Assembly: GCA_951812925.1 (NCBI GenBank)
Contig: OX638369.1
Span: 53,067,061-53,131,060, forward strand
From: Calliopum simillimum
Lineage: Eukaryota > Arthropoda > Insecta > Diptera > Lauxaniidae
Direction: 5' to 3'
Length of the DNA: 64,000 bases
The translations under genes were made by a program, and so were the position numbers. A model generated the notes under the pieces. That model did no database searches, was not told the origin of the DNA, and was given only the letters and a program-made list of their open reading frames with translations. Below, one piece after another: positions 1-12,164 of this stretch. Position 1 is the first letter of the stretch. Each line of letters opens with the position of its first letter.

Positions 1-1239
1 AATAAGTCAAAAAAGAACGGATTTACATATGTATGTATTCTCCTTTAACTCCTAGGAGGAGCATAGGGCCAATTTACATATACAACATGTTATATGGTAA
101 AAAAAAAGTTATTTACATGAAAATATGTGGCTTTAATCGAGAGATTTGGTACTTTAATGAACAATACTTGAGTTAATTGCATCCAATAAAAAAATGGGCG
201 ATGCCACGCCCCCTATACCTGAAATCCGTCGTATCTCTGGAAAAATTGGACTCAAGGGGATCCTATCCTTTATTGGAACTCGGAAAGTAAGAGTTCTATT
301 GGAAAAGCTCGAAGGCATATTTTGATAAGGAAGAGTGTAGCTATTCGATGTTATAAAAAAAAATAATGTTTTTTTGTAAGGAAATCGTTGTTTTGCTTTT
401 GCTTTTGTGATGAAAATAACCACTTTTTAATAGAAATATGGCTAAATGGATCTTATCAAACTTAAGAATATAATATTTTGAACCAGAAATACCAAATACC
501 TCAAAAGTAGAAAAAACTGGCTTAGTGCTTTTCACTTATATAGGGGCGAAATAATAAATATGTATTAACGAATAAACCAAAAACAAAAACAAGTAAATAA
601 CCAAAAAAAAAATAAATAAATCACTATGATATAAGCCAGTCATGTCTAATTTGCGGCCCTTCACAACAACTCTAAGCACTTTTTGTCAATTTTCTAAAGC
701 AGCAACAACAGAAGAAGCGCCTTTTCCACTCTAATTAAGTTAAAAATTTTCCAGTTAAACTTTTGCACTAGTGACCGATAACAAATTCAAGGTTAATTAT
801 TTTTGTGTGCAAAAGTTGTAGAGCTTTGTCGGCCTTTCATGTACAATATATTATATATTGTACAAGTTTTTCAATATCTACGGACAAAGGAAGTTAAGAA
901 ATAAAAGTTAACACTTGTACACAAATAGTTCGAATTGTGCTTAAATAGAAAGATTTTTCTTGCTAAAATTTTATATATTTTTGTATTGCGTACAAAAGGA
1001 AACACTACCTAAAAAAGGATAATCAACGTCCATATTTCGCCATAGTATAAGATTATTATCAAAAAATCCTGACGCAATGAAGGTATTTATATACATACAT
1101 GCATAGTGTATCGAACTTACATCTACAATTTCTGTTTCTCTTTCTCATTCTCAAATTTCCTACTAGATAATAAAGAGATTCTTCGTAGATTGGATATGAT
1201 TAAAGTGGCAGAGATTAAGGAACAGTTCACTCACGGTTG
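1..1239. other. AT-rich intergenic DNA, no gene seen
   Basis: No open frame here has coding character. A short GATGCCACGCCCCC-like stretch near 200 resembles the GTGGCACC-rich interspersed repeats found elsewhere in the window, and a small palindrome (TACAATATATTATATATTGTA) lies near 843. Nothing else is supportable. Confidence 0.6.
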
Positions 1240-2829
1240 TCTTGAAAAGTCAATAAGTGTAATGAAAATGTGAAATAAATCGGCTATCGGGGTTTCATAT
1301 CATGTGTTCTGGTTTTAAGGTAAAAAAAAAAATCAAACACCGAAATCGTAGCTGATCGTCTTCGCGAAATATCGCAAAAATACATTATCCATATAAAAAG
1401 AAACTACAAACAATTTGGTTTGCGATGCTGAATTTGAGTTCTAACCTAAAACTGCAAAAAAATAGGTTTTTTGCTATTTTTTAAGCTATGTATATAAATA
1501 AAAAACTGACCGTTTTTTCGTAATATCCGATATAGTATTTGAAAGTTCTAGTCTTTTTCTTAAAACCTATGTCGATTTTCTTTTTTTTTTCTTGGAGATA
1601 TCCTGAGTTAATAAGTTAAAAAAGTGCAAAAAACACGTTTTTTCATTATTTCAGTCTACGATATTTCAGAGAAAAATCAAAGTCTCGAATAAAATGAAAA
1701 TCTCAACACAATTTAAATTCAGTATTAAAGAAAACAATTGAAACTTTCAACTACTTTAGTATATTAATACAGTAAAACTAACTTTATTATCAATGGCAAA
1801 AAGGAAAAAATTACTGCGGACTTCAAACTTGGTACAGACGTTTAGTGGACTAAAGTAACTTTACAAAAAAAAAAAGTCCAGGGTATAACCCCCCTTTTTG
1901 GGGTTTCAAAGGTCGAAAAATTAAGTTTTTGACGAATAACTTAATAACTATTCGTCGGAAAAAAAAACTTTACGTAATTTTACATATTTATGTTTTTTAA
2001 ACTTCTTTCTACTTTCAAAAATGCTCGCGTCCCCAAAATTTAAATATTTCTAATCCACTTCACATAAATAGCAAACCGGCTATAAATTTTTTGTTTTTTG
2101 ACTGATCGAAAATTAAAAGTATTTTGAAGGTAAAGACTTAGGCTCGAAAGGGTTAAGAAACAAAAAAATTTATTTGTGAAATATTTAAATTTTGGAAAAT
2201 CGCTCATTTTAGAAATCGAAAAAAAAGACTTTTACTTATAGAAATTAAATTTTAAAACTATTTAATTAAAAAGATCGCATTTTTGCTTTAGAAAGCTTTT
2301 TGAGCTTTTCCGATCGGTTAAGAAACAAAAAAGTTATAGACGTTAGAGTTTAAAATTAATATGAAAAATTAAAATATTTGGACTCTTGCTTAAAAGTTAC
2401 TTATCTCGGTTAATATAAGTATGTACATATATGCTAGATGTTTAACAACCTAGAATGTGCAGAATTACGTCAACTATAATTACTGCTTGGAAACTCTTTT
2501 GCCAACGAAGTTATTCGTCAAAAACTGATTTTTTTACCTTGACCCTCTAAAAAGCGGATTAGGCCCCTCGTTGAGGGTGCAGTTTTTTTTTTGTAAAATA
2601 ACTATAGTCCAAGAAACAACTCTTTCCCTAGCATTTTTTTTTTTTTTTTCCTTTTACATATTTAGTTTTACTGTACTAGGCTATATTGATTTTCAAGCGT
2701 ATTCGCGTCGCGCAATGCGATGCGGATCGCTACATTCGACAAGTTATACGAGTACATATGTTTATGATACAGCGATTTAACGAAGAGCGACAAGACCCAC
2801 GAGAATTTACAGCCAAAAATATTTGAAAC

Positions 2830-3110
2830 AGAGTAGCGAATCGCTCAACTTTTATTTGAAATAACCAATTTTATTACATGTTTAAGGCATTATTCAAAGG
2901 TTTTAGGCATTTCTTGTATTTGATGACCCCTAGTGAAATTTTTCATAAAATATTTTTGCGAAACTCATTAACCCATTATAACCCAGTTTTTGGAAAAAGC
3001 AGTCAAAAAGACCTATACAAACATGTTATAATGGTTTAAGATGTTCTAAAAACTTGTTCTTGCGTAATTTCATGGTAACCTTGGAACAACAAGTTTTAAC
3101 TTAAATTAAG
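2830..3110 (+). repeat. Interspersed repeat R1, copy 1
   Basis: This stretch aligns over most of its length with the reverse complement of 5610-5862. Shared blocks include ATCGCTCAACTTTTA, CCCCTAGTGAAATTTT and ATTTCATGGTAACCTTG. The copies have many point differences and small indels, so they are old. No coding capacity was seen. Confidence 0.7.
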
Positions 3111-3114
3111 TTTT

Positions 3115-3234
3115 AGGGCAGTTTTCTCAATGTCTGGTTAAGCATTAATCAGAACTTTAACCGACAGTTTTCAGTAGAAAAGTCTCGGTTGAAATTCTGA
3201 TTCGTTCTTAACTAGACATTGAGAAAACGGCTCT
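3115..3234. repeat. 120-bp palindromic MITE-like element
   Basis: The left end AGGGCAGTTTTCTCAATGTC and the reverse complement of the right end, AGAGCCGTTTTCTCAATGTC, match with few changes, and the match continues to the centre. A similar terminus lies at 61331-61351, suggesting a family. No target duplication could be assigned. Confidence 0.6.
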
Positions 3235-4272
3235 AAGATTTTAACAGAAGGATGAAATTTCGAAAATACGTTTCTTGTGGGCACTTTATCTAAAAAGACT
3301 ATAAATAATGGATTAAATGTTCGAGGTATTACTTTTTATATACTTACATTGATTCAAGGCTACTTATTCCGAACATTTTTGAGGACGAAAAAAATAAACC
3401 GCATCCAGCCAAGATTTTGCGCAAAACGGCGACGAGCAACCTTTGACTGACCTTCAAAAAATTTTAAAAAATTCTCAGCTCTGTTTTCTATCGTTTTCTT
3501 TCAGATTTTTGGGGGTAATCGTGGAATTTCCAATGTCCAATATGCACAAAAGTATTCAATCGCTTGCGATTCTGCTAGATCATAAAGACTCTGTCGCTAG
3601 CGATTACGCTAGCGAAAACGCTACTTGCGATAGAGCAATCTTCGTCGCATCGCGCGATGTTAACACGCTCGATTACAAACACAGCCCTATATCGGATTTT
3701 ACGGATTAACGTTATTTTTTCTAGTTATATATTGTACATAACTTCAAAAAATAGCAAAAAACGGTATTGTTTTGGTTTTTTAAGCCAGGATATCTTAAAA
3801 ACCATACGAGTTTGTTGTATTTTTTTCAGTTTTTTTTATATATGTAGATATTGTATTTTCGTAATATCTCGCGAAGACGATCAGCTGTGATTTCGATTTT
3901 TTTTTTTTTTTTTTAATTAGAAATGTAACCCCGAAACCAGTTTTTTTTACATTTTCATCACACCTATTGACTCTTCAAGACAAACGTGCACTGCAGTCTG
4001 TAAGGCCTGATATGACAACTTAATAAGACTTTAAGAGTAAATCCCTAAGCTATCTTAATGAAATGGAATTGCAATATCTCATATAACTCTGCATTTTCAA
4101 AAATTAAATTAAAATCGATAAATTTTTTTTTTCCATACTTTTATATAGTTATTGGTACATGTATATAATTTTGTATTAGAAGTAAATTGATAAAAAGACC
4201 ATGTACATAATTGCTTTACTAAAGCTACCAATTTAAGGCATAAGATAATGATAAGTTCTGCGCTTAAAACGC

Positions 4273-4631
4273 TTATAAATCCTTGTATTTTACACACTTT
4301 CCTGCTTTGCTTAGATAGTAATGTGGAGCACACGCACATCCAGCGCCACAATACTCTACGCACTCTGATACACAATTATCAGAGCAAGCATATTTATCAG
4401 CTTTCATTTCTTGTTTAAATGGGCATACTGAAAATAATAAAAAAAAAATTGAATTAATAAAGAAAAACTTGGAGAATCCTTACAAGCGCAAACGTATTTT
4501 TGTTAACTGAATGGGATGATCAAGCAACGAGTACTATGAATATCATAAACACACATCGATACTAATGTTTTTAAGAACTCTATTCCTAGGTCTATGTATA
4601 TTTCCAAACCCAAAAAACTTATTTCTTCTCT

Positions 4632-4670
<39 letters not shown>

Positions 4671-5124
4671 ACACCCGTTTGGGCCATCACAATGCTTTGC
4701 TTTAATTAGATAGTCGGATTCCCCAACTCCCTGCCAGTTTTAAATTGATTGTTAATTGATAATCGCAATAATTTAAAAAGAATATATCTTGCGATAACTC
4801 CTTCAAAATTTTCGCAAAAAAGTTCCACAAAGTCAAAAAATTCTTTGGAATAATTTGTATTCGATACCCTACAACACTTCTGGAATATTTTAGAAGTTGA
4901 GTATATTATGCAAATGGAGATTATTATACCGACTTTTATTTATCTTTTCACTTATCATCTTATCATTAAGCCTTCTTTGACTTTGTATTAAAATCTTTGT
5001 ACTCTTACTATATATGATGCTTCTTACCTTGTAAATCCACCGTGGCCTGGGTAATACTGAGGCACAACTGAAGTGCGAAAATAAACAAAATGAAATTTTT
5101 AAACGATAAATTTAAACTCAACAT
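4273..5124 (-). CDS. Small secreted cysteine-rich protein (TIL-like), two exons
   Basis: Exon 1 is 5028-5124 and exon 2 is 4273-4427. The donor CAAG|GTAAG and the acceptor TTTTCAG|TATG join in phase 1 to give 83 residues. Residues 1-29 form a signal peptide: a basic start, then a hydrophobic core FILFIFALQLCLSI. The mature part has eight cysteines in a C-x13-C-x3-C-x3-C-x3-C-x3-C-x-C-x11-C layout ending GKCV, close to the tail of trypsin-inhibitor-like (TIL) domains, which usually have ten cysteines. Secreted TIL proteins commonly inhibit serine proteases, so an inhibitor or seminal/salivary role is possible but inferred. The start is fixed by the signal peptide and by a TATA box about 55 bp upstream. 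Confidence 0.75.
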
Positions 5125-5176
5125 TTTGACAAAAGTTTTAAACAAAACTGTATAATATTCCTTGTAAAGTGTCGTC

Positions 5177-5183
5177 TTTTATA
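5177..5183 (-). promoter_or_regulatory. TATA box of the TIL-like gene
   Basis: TATAAAA on the minus strand lies 53 bp before the start codon of the cysteine-rich gene, which would place transcription start near 5150 with a short 5' leader. Confidence 0.6.
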
Positions 5184-5609
5184 CACAGAGCATACTTACA
5201 TTTCCAGTGGCTTAAATTCCTTGATGCAACAAGGAACGTAGGAAAACACTTTCCTAATGAAGCATAACAAATTCGTTATCTTTTCGTTTCAGATGGCATT
5301 ATTTCATCGATTGGTTACAGGTGGCATCATTTTATCTGATCATTAATGAAACGATAAAGAGCACGGTGCAACAAAATTGAAGTTTTGAAAAACCCCAATA
5401 GGTTGGAAAAGTGCTTTTCATTTATTTTGATCTTTTGACCTCAAAAATGCTTGGAATAAGTCTTGCGATATATCAAATTTTTTGCCTTGAATCAATGTAT
5501 GTATTTAAAAAAAATAGGACCTTGAACATTTATTCAATTACTTATTTATTGTTTTTTAAGATAAAATACCCATAAGAAATGTATTTTTGAAATTTCTGTA
5601 AAACTCTAA

Positions 5610-5862
5610 AGCTTCATTATGGATAAAACCTGTTGTTTCAAGGTTACCATGAAATCACGCAAGGAACAATTTTTCAGATCATCTTAATCCATTATAATAT
5701 GTTTTTATTATATGCTTTTTAATGTGTTCCACAAAAATATTCTATGGAAAATTTCACTAGGGGTAACCAAAGACAAGAAATGCTTAAAACCATAAAATAA
5801 TGCCTAAAACGTGTAATAAAAATAGTTAATTCAATTAAAAGTTGAGCGATTAGCTACTCTGC
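5610..5862 (-). repeat. Interspersed repeat R1, copy 2 (inverted)
   Basis: This is the reverse complement of the 2830-3110 repeat, with scattered substitutions and one gap. Together the two copies bracket the cysteine-rich peptide gene in opposite orientation. Confidence 0.7.
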
Positions 5863-7140
5863 ACTATAGGCCAAATAGCACATTTTTCTGTCCATAACCT
5901 GTAACGTCTATATTATCATAGTGATCATCTGGAAATATAGTTTTTATATTGACTCTGGGCTAAAAGAACAATTCTGACCTTGTACTACTGGGTGAAAAAT
6001 GGTGGGTACTACATTTTTAAAATTAATAATACATTCATTTAAGGTTTTGTTTCTAGGCATTTCCGAAGTACTTTTGTGCGTAGAATCCCAATTCGAGTTC
6101 AAAATTGGGCCATCACTCTAGGATTTCGACATATTTGAGGATAAATACACGAAAAATGGTTATTTTGATTATTTTTGAGATTAGATGCAGACTGCTCAAA
6201 ATTTTCATTATTTTTTATCTAATTAACCACGTAGAACTATTCTGTTTCTTCAAATACGATACTTCCATTAAAATTTATGACCAATTTAATATGACATCTT
6301 GAAATTCCATTTAACGGGTAAAACGTCACAGGCTTTGGATAATATTCTAGGGACGAAAACAAAAAATTATAAGTTTCAAATTTTCTTTAGTAGGTAACAC
6401 AGTGGGCTCAAAGTTGAACTTTGAACAGCAAAAATGCCCTATGGAACTTTTATTAACTTTTATTGAATGCGCTAAGGTGCCATATAGCCAGAAAGTATCT
6501 ATATCATTTCTTTTTAATAAAAAATAGTATTTTTGAAGTAAAACTCCTTTGGCCGCGCTAGGGTAAAATTTCAAGGCCACGACAGATGTTTTGCGACATT
6601 TTTTTTTTTTTTGACACTTTTCGTCACATTCCATCTCGCAAACCATAGAAGCTATTTGGGTAAATTTGGTAGGTAAGTGCCGAACTTAAATATCATACAC
6701 TAGTCGAAAAGAGGACGCAAGCAAATGAGTGCCTCTCCCTCTTTTTAACGACTGAAATTTTCAACATTTTATGTCTCACAAGCTATACAAGCTATTTTAC
6801 TGAAATTTAGTAGGTAGGCCTTCCGGTAGGTGCTGAGCATAATCACCATATACTGGTCAAAATAGGTGTGAGTGATAAATACCACGTCCACTTTTCAAAT
6901 ATGAGTTTCCCAGCTATTAGCCTTCTTGACTATTTAGCTTCAAGCTTTAAATCAAGTAAAGCTTAAAATAAATTAGGAAAATGAAAAAATATGAGTTTTA
7001 ATGTGTTATTTTTTTATAATTTTTTCTTAGCTTTTTCGCGCTTTCTCAACATACCCACTCAGATCACTTGTATACATAACTACAAATGCATAAATGCAGT
7101 TGTATGTATGTAATAACATGATCCAAGGATTGAATGTTAG
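5863..7140. other. Intergenic DNA with degenerate repeats, no gene seen
   Basis: Two related stretches near 6620-6700 and 6770-6880 (CTATTT..TGAAATT.AGTAGGTAGG, then a CCACGTCC-type block) resemble the tandem GTGGCAC family at 15730-16640. No frame with coding features was found. Confidence 0.5.
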
Positions 7141-7184
7141 AAAAAATTAACCCTGCATGCTGTGGGGCTCGGACAACACAAACA

Positions 7185-10101
7185 TTAAATAAAAAACAAC
7201 CAATAACCAACGAATTTAATTATAATAATTTTTGAATCTAAGTTTGAGTTGACCTTTTGCAAGCTAATACTATATACTTCGCAATGATTTATAAGAGTTG
7301 TCATGCGATTAAAAGGGGCTGAAGCCATATAATTAGTTCTACTAACCGGTTGATAAAATAATTGATTAGAGTTACGATTACTTCTTCGGTAAGTATTAAA
7401 ATAAATATATTTAAGAAGCTCTGGTGCGGCAAGAGACCCTGTAATAAGCTGATGCAGATAAAGTATATCCGCTTTTACGCGTACTTAAAGACTGCATACG
7501 TAACAACATCAAACGATCCTCATAAGGAGGAATGTTTGAAGTATCCGTCCAATTAAAGCCTTTAAGAGCAAAACGAACAAAATTTCTTTGAATTCTTTCA
7601 ATTCTATCAATGTGTATATTATAAAATGGTGACCAAACTTGGCTAGCGTACTCTAAGTGAGGACGCACAATTGTGTTATATAAAGTCACCGTTACTAAAG
7701 GGCTATTAAATTCTTTTGCCCATCGTTTAATAAAGCCAAGCAGTGATGACGATTTTTTACAAATTTGATTAATATGTTCATTGAACGTTAGTTTAGCATC
7801 AAATTTTATACCAAGGTCTTTGACTGAACCGACACGACAGATATGTTTATCATTAAATTTATAATTAAACTCTACGATTTGATTTTTTCTAGAAAAAGTC
7901 ATTGTTTGGCATTTATCAGAATTAAGATGTAAGTTATTTTTACAACACCAAACTTCAAAAGATTTCAAGTCAGACTGAAGTAGGAAACTGTCTTCAACTC
8001 CCTTCACGTTCCTGTATATTTTCATATCATCTGCATATATTAGCAAATGAGAGTTTTTAATAATGTGAGTAACATCATTTATTGCTAAAATAAACAGGAG
8101 AGGTCCCAAGTGGCTTCCTTGTGGAACACCTGAAGACGAAGTAAAAGGAGGTGACAACACCTTCCGAAATCTTATTTGATATGAACGATCAGACAAATAA
8201 GATTCGATCCAACTGACAAAATTTAAAGGAAATCCAAGCTTTTTTAATTTAAACAAAATTAAGTTATGTGGTAGTTTGTCAAATGCTTTACTGAAATCTG
8301 TGTAGATACAGTCAACTTGCCCACCAGAGTCCAAAGAATTTAATGTTAAAGAAGTGAAATCAAGAAGGTTAGATACTGTAGATCTGCCATTAACAAAACC
8401 ATGCTGACGTGATGTAATGACTTCACCACAGCACACCTTGACTTGATCGTATATAATTTTTTCCAAAAGCTTTGGTATTGATGATAGCTTGGCTATGGGC
8501 CTGTAATTTGAAACATCATTTTTACATCCTTTCTTAAAGATTGGACTTATGAATGATTCCTTCCAAAATTGAGGAAAATAGTTATCGTTAATAGATTTAT
8601 TAAATCAAAAAGCTGAGTGGATGACTCAAATTAGAGCTACAATTAATTAATAATGTTGCTGGAATACCATCAGGCCCACTTCCAATATCGTCATCAATAG
8701 ATGCAATATATTTCTCCACGAGTTCAGGGGAGAAAGATATTGCATTGAATGAAACTTTCGGGTCAGTTTCCATGAATTCAAAAGAGGGGATGTCAGGGCT
8801 AAATATGTCAGATGAAAAAGAATTTTTAAATAAGTTAGCAAACAACCCCGCAATTATTTCGGGGTTGCTGGTAAGCTCGTCACCAGTGTTGAACTCAGTC
8901 GGAAAACCGTCTGACTTTTTTTTTTTGAATTAATAAATCCCCAAAAATTCTTGGGGTCTTGGAGAATGTTCAGCTTCATTTTATTCAAATACTCAGAATA
9001 AACAGAAGCTGATTTTAATTTAAATTCGTCAAACAGTTTGTTGTAATTTTCTAAATCGTTTCGGTTTTGACTACAGGTATATTTTTTCCAAGCCCTGTTA
9101 CGACTATTACGAATTTTCTTTAAGTCTCTTGTATACCAAGGGTATGAAGAGTTATTAACGTATTTAAATGTATATGGCACTGCCACAGCTATAGCTTTAA
9201 AATGTTCTTTATAGAAAAATTTTATGTTATTATCCAAAGAATTATTTTCAAAGAAGTTTAAAAAATTATTAACATTGTTCCTTAAAATGTCATTCAACTT
9301 CCAAAAGTCAGCTTTTTTGAAATTGAATTCATAAATTTTAATAGAAGAGCATTCATTACTTAAATTATTTTGATCTGATTGGTACAATATATTCAAAGGT
9401 GGATGATAAGTATCAACCACACTTAGGGCATTGAAGGCGTTATTTACAACAACCTTACTACTATCTGTAACCAAAACTAAGTCAAGTTGTCGTCCGTGAC
9501 AATTCGTTATACAACTAACTTGTTGTAAATCAGTTAAAATTTCGTCAACAAAAATTTGTTGTTGTCGGGTTTTAGGACATGACGCATAATAATATGTGTC
9601 TTCCTCAGACAAAGTCCATTTTAGATCAGGCAGATTGAAATCACCTAACAATAAAATGTCGTCATTAACGTCAAGTTTTTGAGTAATGTACTCTACGGCC
9701 TGTGCAAGACTATCGTAGACTTCTATGCTACTATTAGGAGGAATATAGGTGTTAAGAATATATAAACTTGACTTGCGAATAGTGACTTCTACGCATATTA
9801 GCTCAATGTCAGATGCACAGGGAATGTCGAACAAAGAACTCGTCAAATGATTTTTTATTGCTATTAAAACGCCTCCACCGAGTGGAGAAAGGTCGTTTGT
9901 ATGTCTGTCTCTTCTAAAGACATTAAAACTATTGTCAAATAACTCCGAGTTAAGTATATTGTTATTTAACCAAGTCTCGGTAAAAATTATAACATCCTCA
10001 GAAAAATTCTGAGTTGCTAAATATAAATCATGCGTCTTTGAACGTAGGCCCCTTACATTTTGGTAGTAAAGGGATAGCCGATTTAGTTTTTTGAATTGTG
10101 T
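7185..10101 (-). pseudogene. CR1-like ORF2 (endonuclease plus reverse transcriptase), frameshifted
   Basis: The frame opens at about 10101, overlapping the end of ORF1. It begins YYQNVRGLRSK (endonuclease motif), then TETWL, GGGVLIA and GDFNLPDLKW. The RT part has NYRPIAKLSS, FSKAFDKLPH, SGVPQGSHLGPLLF and YADD. Breaks occur in an A-run near 8917-8926, near 8600-8612, where a TGA interrupts before FNKSINDNYFPQFW, and near 7495. After the last shift the frame continues ADILYLHQLITGS..APELL to a stop at 7185. The endonuclease half still reads well, so the element is not very old. Confidence 0.8.
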
Positions 10102-10912
10102 TTATTAGAAAATCGAGTAGTCTTCTTAGTTTCTTTGAATTCAGAAATGAAGACATTATCGACCCATACTTTAGAATTGCAGACCGCATGACATTATTCT
10201 GTCTTAAAAACTCTATAATATTGTCAGAAGTTGTGTCAGGATGCAGCCGCGAAACAAAAATTGATTTCGATTTAGGCAATGCACGCAAGGAGACAGGGAT
10301 AACAACCGTATCAACAACTTGGGTATTGGTTGATGTTGACGGGGTTGGATGGACACTATTCGGCATATTCGACGAAGTTGTAGGAATAGAAGAAGATGAA
10401 TTGGCTGCAGCGCCAGTGTTGTCTAAACTTTTAGTAAGCTTTCGTCTCGGTTTTCTTTTCTTTTTAAGGGACTTAGCTTTCTTGGTATGAGTTGGTATCG
10501 ATGGAGTGGATGCAATAACCACAGAAGACGCGGTAATGGTATTATTGTGAAGTATGGTCTCTTCAATAACAGTCTCGTTAAGACTTTTTTCAATTTGAGG
10601 AGAAAAATCACTGAAATTATTTAAAATATCTCTGAAATCAATATTCAGATTGTTCAATTTTTCCCCAAATTTTTTAATTTTGTCGAAAAAACTCGACGGA
10701 GAGAGGGCCCTACAAGATGGGCAATACCATTGCAAACCTGATCGCTCAGAACATAAGAGATCCGTAACAGATTTAGTCAAACTAGCACACTGTGCATGAA
10801 ACATCTGTTCACATGGACCAGAGCAAGAAAACATCGCATTTAAAATATTTTGGCATTTGCAAAAATCACCAAGAGTGCAAGCAACCAGATTATCCGAAGA
10901 AAAATAATCCAT
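10028..10912 (-). CDS. CR1-like ORF1 protein with PHD-type zinc finger
   Basis: This is a 294-residue frame. Residues 12-68 hold a Cys/His cluster (C-x5-C-x-C, then CSGPC, FHAQC and WYCPSC) resembling a PHD finger, as found in ORF1 of CR1-group elements. A low-complexity Ser/Thr/Pro and Lys/Arg region follows (SLKKKRKPRRK), and then an RRM-like stretch, KSIFVSRLHPDTTSDNIIEFL. ORF1 proteins bind element RNA. The final ~25 codons overlap ORF2 in another frame, so the annotated end may not be the native one. Confidence 0.7.
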   Translation of the reverse strand: MDYFSSDNLVACTLGDFCKCQNILNAMFSCSGPCEQMFHAQCASLTKSVTDLLCSERSGLQWYCPSCRALSPSSFFDKIKKFGEKLNNLNIDFRDILNNFSDFSPQIEKSLNETVIEETILHNNTITASSVVIASTPSIPTHTKKAKSLKKKRKPRRKLTKSLDNTGAAANSSSSIPTTSSNMPNSVHPTPSTSTNTQVVDTVVIPVSLRALPKSKSIFVSRLHPDTTSDNIIEFLRQNNVMRSAILKYGSIMSSFLNSKKLRRLLDFLINTIQKTKSAIPLLPKCKGPTFKDA

Positions 10913-11150
10913 TTTAGAAAGACAGAAAAATAAAATTGAATTTGTAAAAAATTATGTGACTAACTAGTCAACGTGGTGACAGAAGGGTTAATTCAACTGC
11001 AAAAAATTGCCGTAAGCGAGCAACAACAAAATAGTGCAAGCAGTATAGAGTCTAGCTTTGTTAGCGTACAAAGCAGAAAGAACAAGAAAGAAAAACAACA
11101 AAAAATCATTAACTAGCTACCAACAAATCACGTGTCAAGTGGTTTTGTGG

Positions 11151-11640
11151 TGTGAGCTTATTTTCAATATAATAGGTGGGAAAAGAGAGAGGAAAACTAT
11201 TTTTATTTCTTAACATTTTGCAACATTTTACAACAGTTTTATCAATTTAGTGCTTACAGTGTGCTTTAATTCCGGAGGCATTTGTCCCATTTGATTCCCT
11301 TTGGAAATTACCATTTTTTAACTTGAACATTTGAATTTGAAAATTGAATTATTGTACCAAATTTTACAATTTACACCAAATATTTACAAAAATAAGACAA
11401 TTTTGTTTTATAAACGCGTAGCAGTGCCCATTTTCCCAATAAATATTATTTTTCCTGGTGCCCCTTACATATTTACCGAATACATATTTGCATATTCAGT
11501 GCATATTCTCGGTAGTTGAAACAGTTCTGGTTCATGAACATGTTCGAACTGTTTGAACTTTTTAAAGTTCGTTGACAAACCTAATGAGAGAAATAGGGCA
11601 TTACAGTAAATTTTAGACTTTCCACGATCGGATGATTTCC
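11151..11640. other. AT-rich spacer, nothing recognised
   Basis: There is no coding signal. A short palindrome lies around 11520-11570 (CAGTTCTGGTTCATGAACATGTTCGAACTG). Confidence 0.4.
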
Positions 11641-12155
11641 TTTACCCCCTGAGCCAATACGAACATGGCTGGAAAAACATTATTTTGTGCAGAAGATTTA
11701 AATGAAATTATTTAAAAATGTAATCTGGGAACTTGACCAGAACGATGCAAATGCTATCGCAGAAGCAAGATCAGTCATCGGAAAACCTCAACTTTTTGCA
11801 GATCTTGCATACCTGAAAGGATATTTTGGATTCTTGTCGCAAATTACTAAAAAACTGGAGAGAAGAGGAGTTATGCGTAGTTATTCATTGGCTTTGATAA
11901 ATTAAGTTAGAAAAAGTCAGCGGGAGGGACGCTAAAATATATCAAGACAAATTAACTGACTAATTTCGGCGAGATATCTTGGATATAATATTATTACAAA
12001 ATTTAATAATATATTGAATGGTGTGACAACAACTAAAATTCCTGCCGTAAAACCAGAGTGCCTAAATACATATACGACCATATCATGTGATTTGGAGAGA
12101 TCATTTTCTGCTAACAAAAATACGGACAAACAGCACAAGTTAACCTGCACTGTAC
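11640..12155 (+). pseudogene. hAT-family transposase relic (C-terminal part)
   Basis: From 11702 a frame reads YLKGYFGFLSQITKKLE. After stops and frameshifts it resumes near 12014 with LNGVTTTKIPAVKP and ISCDLERSFSANKN. The last block matches the conserved (S)CDVERSFS..K core of the hAT dimerisation region. The N-terminal BED finger and the catalytic DDE region are missing. It is a broken remnant and the element ends were not found. Confidence 0.55.
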
Positions 12156-12164
12156 TAGTTTTTG

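Larger units (their letters stand above)
1240..3990. repeat. Long inverted-repeat structure, arms about 260 bp
   Basis: About 260 bp at 1240-1500 is found again, inverted, at 3720-3990. Shared blocks include CTTGAA.AGTCAATA, GCTGATCGTCTTCGCGA and TTTTTTGCTATTTTTT, read on plus at the left and on minus at the right. The arms enclose about 2.2 kb with no recognisable transposase, but with another interspersed repeat (2830-3110) and a small palindrome (3115-3234) inside. It is probably an old non-autonomous inverted-repeat transposon. The exact ends and any target duplication are not clear. Confidence 0.55.
7140..11150 (-). mobile_element. CR1-like non-LTR retrotransposon, inactivated
   Basis: A nearly full-length LINE lies on the minus strand: ORF1 (10028-10912), ORF2 with an apurinic-type endonuclease and a reverse transcriptase (7185 to about 10101), and a short 3' end near 7140. 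The 5' UTR probably runs to about 11150. The RT block GVPQGSHLGPLLFIL..NDV with YADDMKIY, and a PHD-type ORF1, are typical of the CR1/L2/Kiri group rather than of jockey. At least three frameshifts make it immobile. The outer ends and any target duplication are uncertain. Confidence 0.75.

Noticed and set aside
3443..3709. 88-residue plus-strand frame
   Set aside because: It lies partly in the inverted-repeat interior, lacks an ATG start and resembles no family.
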